From Streptomyces sp. NBC_01267 (GTDB taxonomy: Bacteria; Actinomycetota; Actinomycetes; Streptomycetales; Streptomycetaceae), in the NCBI RefSeq assembly GCF_036241575.1, contig NZ_CP108455.1, positions 6,307,001 to 6,371,000 on the forward strand: a DNA stretch of 64,000 nucleotides. The letters are read 5' to 3'. The notes beneath the pieces are model-generated. The model ran no database searches. It worked only from the letters and a program-made list of their open reading frames with translations, and was not told the origin of the DNA. The stretch's first letter is position 1, and each line of letters begins with the position of its first letter. Positions 42,215 through 50,117 of the stretch are shown here, in pieces. Both the position numbers and the translations under genes were made by a program.

Positions 42215-43420
42215 ATGTCGGAACTCCACGTGGCGTTTCTGCCGTTTCCCGCATTCGGACACATCAACACCACCCTTCCGATCGTCGCCGAGCTCGTGCG
42301 GCGCGGTCACCGGGTGACGTTCGCGACCAACGAGCGCTTCGCGCCGCTGGCCGCCGGGGCGGGTGCGGACGTACTGCGCTACGAGTCGTGGCTCGCCTCG
42401 CGCAAGCTGCCCGACACGGTGGACGCGGACTATCTGGCGCACGAGCCGGTCCGCTCCATCGACGAGGCCATCGCCACCGTGCCGCTCTACGAGGCCGGGT
42501 TCGCCGAGGACGTACCGGACGTGCTGCTCTACGACGTCAGCACCTTCGCCGCGGGGCGCGTGCTCGCCCGCAAGTGGAAACGGCCCGCGATCGAGCTGTT
42601 CGCCACCTTCGCCTCGAACGAGCACTACTCACTCACCCAGCAGATCGGCGCGATGTACGCCGACGAGATCGACGGGAGCCACCCGGCGATCATCGACTTC
42701 TTCGTGAAGCAGGGGCAGCTCTGGGCGGAACACGGTCTCGACGGCATGACGCTGGAGGAGTTCAACGCCCCGGCGGACGGAGCGAACCTGGTGTTCCTGC
42801 CGCGCCGGTTCCAGCCCGCCCAGGAGACCTTCGACGACCGGTTCGCGTTCGTCGGCACGTGCATCGGCAGCCGGGCCACGGAGCCGGAGTGGCAGCCGCC
42901 CGCGCCGGACCGGCCGGTGGTCCTGGTGTCGATGGGCAGCTTCAGCTACGACCACCAGGACGCGTTCGTCCGCACCTGTGTGGAGGCGTTCACCGGGACG
43001 CCGTGGCACGTGGTCATGTCGGTGGGCGAGCAGTTCGACCTCGGTGGTCTCGGCGAGGTACCGGACAACATCCAGCTGATGCGCTGGGTGCCTCAACTCG
43101 CCGTACTGGAACGGGCCGACGTGTTCGTGTCCCACGCGGGCATGAACAGCGTCATGGAGTCGATGTACTTCGGTACGCCGGTCGTCGCACTGCCCCACAT
43201 GCCCGAACAGCGGCTCATCGCCTCGCGCCTGGCGGAGCTGGGCCTCGGCGTGCACCTGCCGCCCGCCGAGGTCACGGCCGAGCGGCTCCGCACGGCCGTG
43301 GCCACCCTCGCTTCGGACGAAGGGGTACGTACACGGGTCCGCTCGCTCAGCGACGACCTGCGCGCCACCGATGGCCCCTCGCTCGCCGCGGACTACATCG
43401 AGGCACGCGCCAGGGGCTGA
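42215..43420 (+). CDS. GT1-family glycosyltransferase (OleD/MGT-like), GT 4
   Basis: This 401-aa macrolide-type glycosyltransferase has the N-terminal MSELHVAFLPFPAFGHINTT, with the His general base, the linker segment VVLVSMGSFSYDHQDAF and the donor site VFVSHAGMNSVMESMYFGTP followed by PHMPEQRLIASRL. The start ATG has no strong ribosome-binding site; the nearest purines are in gtgggtgctgac. It may transfer a sugar during assembly or glucosylate the product for self-protection. It is divergent from the methyltransferase-mqnD pair. Confidence 0.93.
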   Translation: MSELHVAFLPFPAFGHINTTLPIVAELVRRGHRVTFATNERFAPLAAGAGADVLRYESWLASRKLPDTVDADYLAHEPVRSIDEAIATVPLYEAGFAEDVPDVLLYDVSTFAAGRVLARKWKRPAIELFATFASNEHYSLTQQIGAMYADEIDGSHPAIIDFFVKQGQLWAEHGLDGMTLEEFNAPADGANLVFLPRRFQPAQETFDDRFAFVGTCIGSRATEPEWQPPAPDRPVVLVSMGSFSYDHQDAFVRTCVEAFTGTPWHVVMSVGEQFDLGGLGEVPDNIQLMRWVPQLAVLERADVFVSHAGMNSVMESMYFGTPVVALPHMPEQRLIASRLAELGLGVHLPPAEVTAERLRTAVATLASDEGVRTRVRSLSDDLRATDGPSLAADYIEARARG

Positions 43421-43613
43421 TCTTCCGCCGGTACCGACTGACACCTCGTCTCATTCCCGGCCCCGGGAACCAGCCCCCTGACGCTCTGTCAGTACATGAA
43501 CTCCGTGTGTACGGCGGGGCGAATAACGGGTGCCCCTCATCTCGGGGCCGGAAATCGCCTACTGTGCAAGATCATGGTCCGCGAGGGCAGTGGGATGAGC
43601 GGGGGAGCAGGAC
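43421..43613. promoter_or_regulatory. Gap before LuxR regulator with perfect palindrome
   Basis: This 193-nt gap holds the perfect 16-nt palindrome ttcccggccccgggaa (43454-43469), which has too short a loop to act as a terminator and so may be a protein site. It also holds a small hairpin ctgac-gctct-gtcag (43478-43492). The regulator start has a GGGGGAG site about 7 nt upstream. Confidence 0.4.
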
Positions 43614-44366
43614 ATGAACGCCTCGGGAATACTGAAGGCCGCCGTCGTTGCCACGAGTGAAGTGGTCCGGACCGGCCTTGCCCAGATGCTCGAACAGGCC
43701 GTGGGCGTCGACGGCTACGCGGTGTTCGAACCCGAGGAGTTCGCGGCGGAGGCGCGCGAGGACGCCATCCAGTTGCTCATCCTCTCCTGCCATGTGCTGA
43801 TCCTGTGGTCCGTGAACGGATCGGGCCACGGCGAGGACGCGTGGACCGCCGAACTCGCCGCGGTCGCCCGTGAGAACGGCATCCTGGTGGTGCTGGTCCT
43901 GCCCGGGGCCGAGATGGACCGGGCCGCTGCCGGGATCGTCGTGCCGTGCGACGGCATCCTGGACCAGGACGCCCTGACCACCGACGGGCTGAGCTGCGCG
44001 CTCAAACGGCTGGCGAGCGGTGAACGGTTCGTGATGGAGCCGACGGCGCGGGCGGCGCAGCGGACCCGCAAGGGCGACGTCACCCCCATGGCCGGTGTGG
44101 CGGCCGTACTGCTGACCGCGCGCGAGCAGCACGTGCTGGAACTCCTCGTCGAGGGGCGGAGCAACAAACAGATCGGGCAGGCGCTGGCGTTCTCCGAACA
44201 CAGCGCCAAGCGGCTGGTGGCCATCGTGCTGTCGAAGCTGAACTGCCCCAACCGTACCCAGGCCGTCGCCGTGGCCCTGCGGGAAGGACTGGTCGGCGCC
44301 GACGCGGGATTCCGTGGCATCGCGGGCCGGGTCGCAGCCGGTCGGCGCGAGGACCGTACGGGCTGA
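43614..44366 (+). CDS. LuxR-family regulator with degenerate receiver
   Basis: This 250-aa protein is built like a NarL-type response regulator but lacks the acidic pocket: the first strand reads KAAVVATSEVVRTGLAQML and the strand that should end in Asp reads LLILSCHVLILWS. Phosphorylation is therefore unlikely. The C-terminal HTH, LTAREQHVLELLVEGRSNKQI with FSEHSAKRLVAIVLSKL, is intact. Similar atypical regulators respond to ligands or act constitutively in antibiotic clusters. It converges on the LAL 2 gene across a small hairpin. Confidence 0.88.
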   Translation: MNASGILKAAVVATSEVVRTGLAQMLEQAVGVDGYAVFEPEEFAAEAREDAIQLLILSCHVLILWSVNGSGHGEDAWTAELAAVARENGILVVLVLPGAEMDRAAAGIVVPCDGILDQDALTTDGLSCALKRLASGERFVMEPTARAAQRTRKGDVTPMAGVAAVLLTAREQHVLELLVEGRSNKQIGQALAFSEHSAKRLVAIVLSKLNCPNRTQAVAVALREGLVGADAGFRGIAGRVAAGRREDRTG

Positions 44367-44367
44367 C

Positions 44368-44389
44368 CGGGCCGCTGAGGACCGGCCCG
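44368..44389. terminator. Hairpin between LuxR regulator and LAL 2
   Basis: The arms cgggccg (44368-44374) and cggcccg (44383-44389) pair perfectly around an 8-nt loop, 2 nt after the regulator stop. Confidence 0.55.
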
Positions 44390-44425
44390 CCCGGGGGCTT
44401 CAGCCGGCCCGGGGGCTTCATCCGG
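44390..44425. repeat. 18-nt tandem duplicate
   Basis: Two adjacent units, cccgggggcttcagccgg and cccgggggcttcatccgg, differ at one base. The second contains the stop codon of the LAL 2 gene (44418-44420). Confidence 0.85.
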
Positions 44426-47120
44426 TGGGGGTGCCGCCGTCGCCGAGTCCCAGCGCGGCGGCCAGATCGGCCCGGCCGCTGATCCCCAACGCCCGGTAGC
44501 TGTTGGTCAGATGGAGCTCCACCGCGCGCAGGGAGATGGACAGGGCCTGGGCGATCGCCTTGTTCGGCAAGCCTTCGGCGGCGAACAGCGCGACCCGGAG
44601 CTGCGCCGCCGTCAGGCGGACCTGTGCGGTGCGGGCGAGCGCCGCGTACCGTGCGGCCACCTCGTCCGCGCGGGGCGTCGGGCGCCCGCCGCCCACCCGT
44701 AGCGTCTCCATCGCCTCGCGCAGCATGCGGCGGCCGTTCGCCGGCTGTCCGTCGTCCAGCAGTACCGCGGCCAGCTCCACCTTCGCCTGGGCGTACCGGG
44801 CGCGGGCGGGGGAGCCAGCCAGCACCCGTACGGCGTTCCGTAGATGTCTGGCCGCCGCAGGTCCCGGCAGCGCGAGAGCGGTCCGGAGATAGACCGCGCC
44901 GACGGTGCCCGACGCCCCCCAGGCGCGCGCCGTGGCCAGCTCGTCGGCGAGTAACCGGGTGGCGGATTCCGGGTCGGTGGCCGCCTGCGCCAGGGCCAGA
45001 TGGGAGCGCCAGGGCATGACGGCGGGGTTGGTGCACCCCGCGTTGAGCAGCAGCCGGCCGCACTCGCGCAGATGGGTCGTGGCCTCGGAGGTCCGGCCGG
45101 TGCACAGTTCCAGCAGGCCCCTCGCGAACAGCAGCTCGGTCCAGCCGAGGCTGTACTCGTGCCCGTCGGGGAGCGGCGCCGCGAGAGCGGACTCGGCGCG
45201 GTCGACGAGGCCCGACTCCAGGTCGACGAGCACCCCCAGCGCGGTCAGCCGGGGCAACTCCCTGGGGTGCCAGTGGGCGCCGGGCACCTCGATCACGGTC
45301 TCGGCGAGCCGGGCCCGCGCACGGGGCAGATCTCCGCAGCGCAGGGCGAGTTCGGCGCGGGTCAGCATGGCCAGACCGACAGCGGGGCGTACCCCGCGCC
45401 GCCTGGCCTCGGCCTCGATCAGGTCGAGACCGGCGCGTGCGGCGTCCATGTCCTCGGCGACCGCCATCACCCGGACCGCGGCCAGTCCGGGTGCCAGGGG
45501 CCCGGCGGCGACGGCTGCCCGGGTGAGCGCCACCGCGGCGAGACGGCGCGCTTCGTGCGGTTCGGTCCCGAGGGCGCAGCGGCGCCAGGCGGCGGCAGCG
45601 GCCTGCGCCGGATCGGTCGGCGGCGGGGCGGGTTCCGTGCGGGCACCGCCGGGCGCGACGGGACCGGTGGGCGCGAACGCCTGCCCGGCCGTGGGCTGTT
45701 CGGCGGCCGACAGACCGTGCAGGCCGAGCAGCGTGCGCCGCTCGGCCTCCGGCACCGTGTCCCGGCCGCCCGCCGAAGCGAGCGCGCACGCCGCGGCCCG
45801 GCCACCGCCGCGCAGCGCCAGGACATCGGCTGCGATGAGCCGGGGCCCGGACAGTTCCGGCTCGGTCACCTCGGCAAGCACCCGGTGGAATCCGCGGTCG
45901 GCGGCCTCCGGCCGCACATAGGTCTGTGCCATGGCGAGTTCCAGCAGCACCTCGGCCCGCAGTGCGCCGGTGGCCCCGCGGTCCACGGCGCGTTCGAGGA
46001 GCGCGACCGCACCTCCGGGGTCACCGGACCGGCGGGCGTGTGCGCCCGCCGCGTGCAGGATCCGGGGCACCCACGCCTCGGTCAGCCGGGTGTGCGACAC
46101 GAGCCGCCCGAGGACCGGGGCCGGTGCCCCGTCGCGGCGCCCCAGCCGGACCGCGCGGACGTACAGCTCACGCCGCTCGGCGCCGTCCATCAGGCCGAGG
46201 ATCCGGTCGGCCATGAGCGGGTCGCGCAGCCGGGGCCGGGCCGGATCGTCCAGCAGCCCGGTGTGTGCCAGCTCCGCGCGGGCCCGCTCGCAGGACGACG
46301 GGACCTCGGCGATCTCGTACACCTGCCGGAAGGAGAGGTCACCGCTCCCCACCGCGCTCGCCCGCAGGAGCGCGATCAGCTGCGCGGGGAGTGCGGCCAG
46401 CGCCCGTCGTACCTGGTCCCTGCCCACCTGGTCGGCCACCGCGCCCAGTTCACCGGCCGCCGGGGCCGGGGCCGGACAGCGGTGGAGCGTGGCCCGCAGC
46501 ACCGCGGGGTTGCCGCCGGTCGCGGCGACGGCCGCCGGGACGAGCGGGCGGTAGGAACGCTCGCCGTACGCCTCGATGAGCAGGGTGCGCACCCCGTTGC
46601 GGCTCAGCGGGCGCAGCGCCAGCTCGTACCGTGCCGCCGCGCGCACCGTCGGCAGCACCGGGCCGTGACCGGTGAGGACCAGGAGCAGGGGGCGGTCCAC
46701 CGGGCGACGGGTCAGCGCGTGGGCCCACCGCTGCGAGTGCGGGTCGGCCCACTGGGTGTCGTCGACGAGGAGTGCCAGCGGTGGCTGTGGCCCGGACGGT
46801 TCCCCGGCCGATCGCGCACCGGCGCCTCGCACCGCGGTGACGACGTCCCCGGCGATCCCGTACCGGCGTGCGCGGTCGGCGGGTGCGCACCTCACCGTGA
46901 TGACCTGGAGCCGGGCATCCCGGGCGAGTTCCGCGGCCTCGGTGAGCAGGGCGCTGCGGCCGGTGCCCGGCGGGCCGTGCACGACCACGGTGGCCGACCC
47001 CCCGCCCGCCACCTGCCGCACGGCTTCCCGCAGGGCCGCCGACTCCGCCGCCCTCTCCACCAGCCGGACCCGGTCCCCGTCCGGGTCCGCCGGGCCGGGG
47101 GCCCGGTGCTGCGGGCTCAT
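44418..47120 (-). CDS. LAL-type LuxR regulator 2 (AAA-LuxR, 900 aa)
   Basis: This large regulator has an N-terminal AAA/STAND ATPase: Walker-A-like HGPPGTGRSALL (Arg replaces the usual Lys) and Walker B in LALLVDDTQWADP. An alpha-helical middle of TPR-like repeats follows, and a C-terminal HTH, LTAAQLRVALFAAEGLPNKAI then ISLRAVELHLTNSYRAL. ATG 47120 overlaps the stop of the upstream LAL gene (ATGA), so the pair forms one operon. A TTA codon at 44952-44954 suggests bldA-dependent translation. Members are usually pathway-specific activators of macrolide PKS genes (PikD/NysRI-like); the target here is likely the PKS operon, by inference. Confidence 0.92.
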   Translation of the reverse strand: MSPQHRAPGPADPDGDRVRLVERAAESAALREAVRQVAGGGSATVVVHGPPGTGRSALLTEAAELARDARLQVITVRCAPADRARRYGIAGDVVTAVRGAGARSAGEPSGPQPPLALLVDDTQWADPHSQRWAHALTRRPVDRPLLLVLTGHGPVLPTVRAAARYELALRPLSRNGVRTLLIEAYGERSYRPLVPAAVAATGGNPAVLRATLHRCPAPAPAAGELGAVADQVGRDQVRRALAALPAQLIALLRASAVGSGDLSFRQVYEIAEVPSSCERARAELAHTGLLDDPARPRLRDPLMADRILGLMDGAERRELYVRAVRLGRRDGAPAPVLGRLVSHTRLTEAWVPRILHAAGAHARRSGDPGGAVALLERAVDRGATGALRAEVLLELAMAQTYVRPEAADRGFHRVLAEVTEPELSGPRLIAADVLALRGGGRAAACALASAGGRDTVPEAERRTLLGLHGLSAAEQPTAGQAFAPTGPVAPGGARTEPAPPPTDPAQAAAAAWRRCALGTEPHEARRLAAVALTRAAVAAGPLAPGLAAVRVMAVAEDMDAARAGLDLIEAEARRRGVRPAVGLAMLTRAELALRCGDLPRARARLAETVIEVPGAHWHPRELPRLTALGVLVDLESGLVDRAESALAAPLPDGHEYSLGWTELLFARGLLELCTGRTSEATTHLRECGRLLLNAGCTNPAVMPWRSHLALAQAATDPESATRLLADELATARAWGASGTVGAVYLRTALALPGPAAARHLRNAVRVLAGSPARARYAQAKVELAAVLLDDGQPANGRRMLREAMETLRVGGGRPTPRADEVAARYAALARTAQVRLTAAQLRVALFAAEGLPNKAIAQALSISLRAVELHLTNSYRALGISGRADLAAALGLGDGGTPTG

Positions 47121-49774
47121 CGCGGATCGCCGAGCGCTCTCGGCGGTGTCCGCGCGCTGTCCGGATCGAGCCGCTCCGCGAGATCCGTCCGGCCCGTCAC
47201 ACCCAGCTTCCGGTAGGCGTTCGTCAGGTGGTACTCGACGGTGCGCACCGTCAGACAGAGGGCGTCGGCGATCTCGCGGTTCGTCGCGCCGGTCGCCGCG
47301 AGCTCCGCCACCGGCCGTTCGGCGGCGGTGAGGACGTCCTGGGAGAGGCGCCCCACGGCCGGTGCCCGGCCACCTGCCGTCGCCAGCGCGGCACGGGCGT
47401 GACCGGCCAGGACCAGCAGACCGTGCTGGGTCGCCCGGGTCCGTGCCGCGTGCAGATGGGCGCGCGCGGCCTTCTTGTCGCCCAGTTCGAGCAGGGCGCA
47501 GCCGAGGCGCAGTTCGGCGAGCACGTGGTACGGCCGGTCCGGGCTGGTCGCCAGGGTCCGTACGCTCTCGGCGAGCAGCTCCGCACGGGCGGACCCGGTG
47601 GCGACCATCCCCGACGCGAGCAGGCTCAGGCCGATACTGCGCCCGGTGGGCCACCGCTCCGCCAACTGCCGTCCCCGTTCGGCCCGGTCGGCGGCTTCGT
47701 CCGCACGGCCGAGCCGCACGAGCAGATCGGTGCTCGCCACCCACCAGGTGGTGAACACCGGATTGCCGACACCCGCCGACTCCAGGCTCGTTCCGCAGGC
47801 ATTCAGCAGCTCCAGTGCCTCCTCGGGCCGGCCACGCCTGCGCTGGATCAGGGCCGCCGCCATCAGACGGCGGTGTTCCCCGACCGAGCCGTCGGTCCGC
47901 CTGCCGTCGAGTCTGCGCAGCGTCCTCTCCGCACCGTCGGTGTCCGACCTGGCCAGCATGGCCATCGCCAGAGTGGTCAGCGGGAGAGCCGTCTGCGTCT
48001 CCCAGCCGTGTGCCTCCGCGATCCGCAGCGCGGCCTGGGCCTGGGCCACGGCTTCGGCCAACTCGCCGGTGCGGAGCAGGATCCAGCCCTGTACCGAACG
48101 GGCATGGCACTCCGCCCACACCTCTTCGCGGTGTCGGCTCTCGGCGACGGCCCGGCCCAGATGGTCGAGCGCGGAGGCCGTGTGGTCGGCCAGGCTCAGG
48201 GCCCGCGCCGCGGCGACCGTCGCCCAGGCGCTGCGCGGCTGGTCGCAGCGGAGCACCTGGTGGGCATCGTCGACCGTGTCCTGCAACGTGGTGCCGCGCA
48301 GTGCGTCGCGCAGTGCCCGGGTGGCCAGTGCGAGCCGCCCCGGCGCGGCGGTGGCCGGCGGCGTGGCGGGACGCGGCCCTGCGCGGAGCGCGTGGTCGGC
48401 CACCGGCGGCCCGGCCTGTTCCGCCGGCCCGGTGTGTGTCCGTACGGCGCCCGGCCGGGGTGCCCGGGGCGCGCAGCGGGCGCTGAGCGGTCCGGTGCCG
48501 ACCCCGGTGCGCAGATCACCGAGGATCTCGTCCAACGCGTGCGGGGTGTCCGGGCGTTCACCCGTCATCAGCGCGATGAGTCCGAGCAGTACCACCGTGC
48601 GGTCCTCGGCGGCCGGCCCCGCGGTGCGCGGCAGCGGCCTGCCGAGCTGGTCCAGCGCCGCGAGGGGGTCGGTGTCGAGCAGCGCCGTGGCGAGGTCGAC
48701 GCGCGTCGACACGTCGTCGGGGTCGAGGCGACGCAACCGCGACAGGTAACGCACCGCGTCCGCCGGGCTGTTCGGCCACACGGACGCGGTGGCCTCCTTC
48801 AGGAGGGAGACCATCCAGGGCCGGTCCAGGGTCGACTGCGCCAGCAGGAGGTCGGCCACCTGCCCGACCGGCCGGGCCGCGTCGTTGAGGATCGCGGCGG
48901 CCTGTGCGTGCATCCGCTCGCTCTCGGCCTCGGGCAGCTCGGCGAGCAGGGCGTCGACGGGGTGCGACACCCCCATCGGCGGCATCGGCTCGGGAATCAT
49001 CCCGGTGCTCCGCGCGGCCTTCAGCGCCTTGCCGACCAGCCGCGCGGGGAGACGGGTGAGGGCGCCGACCAGGTCGGTGTCGGTGCTGCGCAGCACGGCG
49101 GCGGCCCGCGCCACGTGCAGCAGGTGCGGGTCGTGCCGTACGAGGTCGTCGTAGTCGGGGCTCGCCGCCTGGCCCGCCCCGGCCGTCAGGAAGTCGGCGA
49201 CCTCGGCGACCGTGCAGTAGTCCCGGGTCGTGATCTCGTGGAATGTCGCGTCGGCGGCGCCGAGCGCGCGGTGCGACGACGACAGCAGGACCGTCAGCGG
49301 CCGACCGGGCAGACGGCGCATCAGCTGGTCGATCCAGCGGAGCGTACCGGCGTCGCACCACTGGGCATCGACCAGGGCCAGCACCAGAGGCGCCCGCTCG
49401 ACGAGCCCGTGTACATGGGCGAGTGCTTCGGACGGCGTCCGGTGGGCCCGTGCCCAGGCATCGCTCTGCTCCCCGAACAGCCCCCGGAGTACGGAGTACT
49501 CGGCGCCGATGCCGTGCGGGAGGCATCTGAAGCGACGCAGCGTCGCCGTCTCCCCGTAACTGCCGCAGATACGCCGGACGATCTTGTCCACCGGCGCCGG
49601 GGCGTGCGAGCCGAGCGTGACGACGCAGCGTGCGGAGGACGGTCCGGTGGGAACGCGGACGAGTGGCCGGCTCGTCCGCCACGCTCTCCCGAGGAGGTCG
49701 GTATCGGGCAGGCCGTGTCTCTGGGCCGCGGTCGGCGTCCAGGCGTAGTCGTGCTCTGACCGGATCGAGCTCAT
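47117..49774 (-). CDS. LAL-like LuxR regulator 1 without recognisable Walker A (885 aa)
   Basis: The protein has the LAL plan: an N-terminal ATPase-like region, helical repeats and a C-terminal HTH, LTAAERPVAELAATGATNREI with LTVRTVEYHLTNAYRKL. Where a P-loop is expected the sequence reads LVRVPTGPSSARCVVTLGSH, with no GxxGxGK/R-S/T. A Walker-B-like LALVDAQWCDAGTLRWIDQL is still present. It may therefore bind ATP poorly or not at all. ATG 49774 was chosen; a -10-like TACTGT (49782-49787, minus strand) lies 7 nt upstream, which would make the mRNA leaderless. It is the first gene of the two-LAL operon and is divergent from LAL 3. Confidence 0.88.
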   Translation of the reverse strand: MSSIRSEHDYAWTPTAAQRHGLPDTDLLGRAWRTSRPLVRVPTGPSSARCVVTLGSHAPAPVDKIVRRICGSYGETATLRRFRCLPHGIGAEYSVLRGLFGEQSDAWARAHRTPSEALAHVHGLVERAPLVLALVDAQWCDAGTLRWIDQLMRRLPGRPLTVLLSSSHRALGAADATFHEITTRDYCTVAEVADFLTAGAGQAASPDYDDLVRHDPHLLHVARAAAVLRSTDTDLVGALTRLPARLVGKALKAARSTGMIPEPMPPMGVSHPVDALLAELPEAESERMHAQAAAILNDAARPVGQVADLLLAQSTLDRPWMVSLLKEATASVWPNSPADAVRYLSRLRRLDPDDVSTRVDLATALLDTDPLAALDQLGRPLPRTAGPAAEDRTVVLLGLIALMTGERPDTPHALDEILGDLRTGVGTGPLSARCAPRAPRPGAVRTHTGPAEQAGPPVADHALRAGPRPATPPATAAPGRLALATRALRDALRGTTLQDTVDDAHQVLRCDQPRSAWATVAAARALSLADHTASALDHLGRAVAESRHREEVWAECHARSVQGWILLRTGELAEAVAQAQAALRIAEAHGWETQTALPLTTLAMAMLARSDTDGAERTLRRLDGRRTDGSVGEHRRLMAAALIQRRRGRPEEALELLNACGTSLESAGVGNPVFTTWWVASTDLLVRLGRADEAADRAERGRQLAERWPTGRSIGLSLLASGMVATGSARAELLAESVRTLATSPDRPYHVLAELRLGCALLELGDKKAARAHLHAARTRATQHGLLVLAGHARAALATAGGRAPAVGRLSQDVLTAAERPVAELAATGATNREIADALCLTVRTVEYHLTNAYRKLGVTGRTDLAERLDPDSARTPPRALGDPR

Positions 49775-50117
49775 GATTCTTACAGTACGACGAAACTGTG
49801 AACCCAGGTCGGACAAACGTACGGCAGCGAGGTGGACACCAGGTTCCATCTGCCGGTGGAAACCGCCGAGTTCGGACATCCGGTGCGCGAGCGACGCCCC
49901 GTTCTCAGAAGGTCCTCAGAAGTCCTGACGGCACCCTGGCACGGGGCGGATCGCACGACGTGGAGCGGGCGGATCCCGTGCGGCTGCCCGACGTTCCGCT
50001 GTAGTCGGTCGACTGTATTGTCTCGTTCAACATTCGCTCGACCACCGATGCCGCTCTCCTTCCGGCCCGGCGCCGAACGGTTCCCGTTCCCGCCTTCGGC
50101 CGTGGCGGAGGACGGCC
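49775..50117. promoter_or_regulatory. Divergent promoter region between LAL 1 and LAL 3
   Basis: This 343-nt non-coding gap should hold both promoters. Visible elements are TACTGT (49782-49787) on the minus strand, an imperfect inverted repeat ggttcca / tggaaacc (49842-49848 / 49857-49864) that could be a regulator site, and GGAGG (50106-50110) as the ribosome-binding site of LAL 3. No PimM-like box was found. Confidence 0.45.

Noticed and set aside
43454..43469. Terminator after GT 4
   Set aside because: The perfect palindrome ttcccggccccgggaa leaves at most a very small loop. A protein-binding site is as likely, so it was listed only inside the gap entry.
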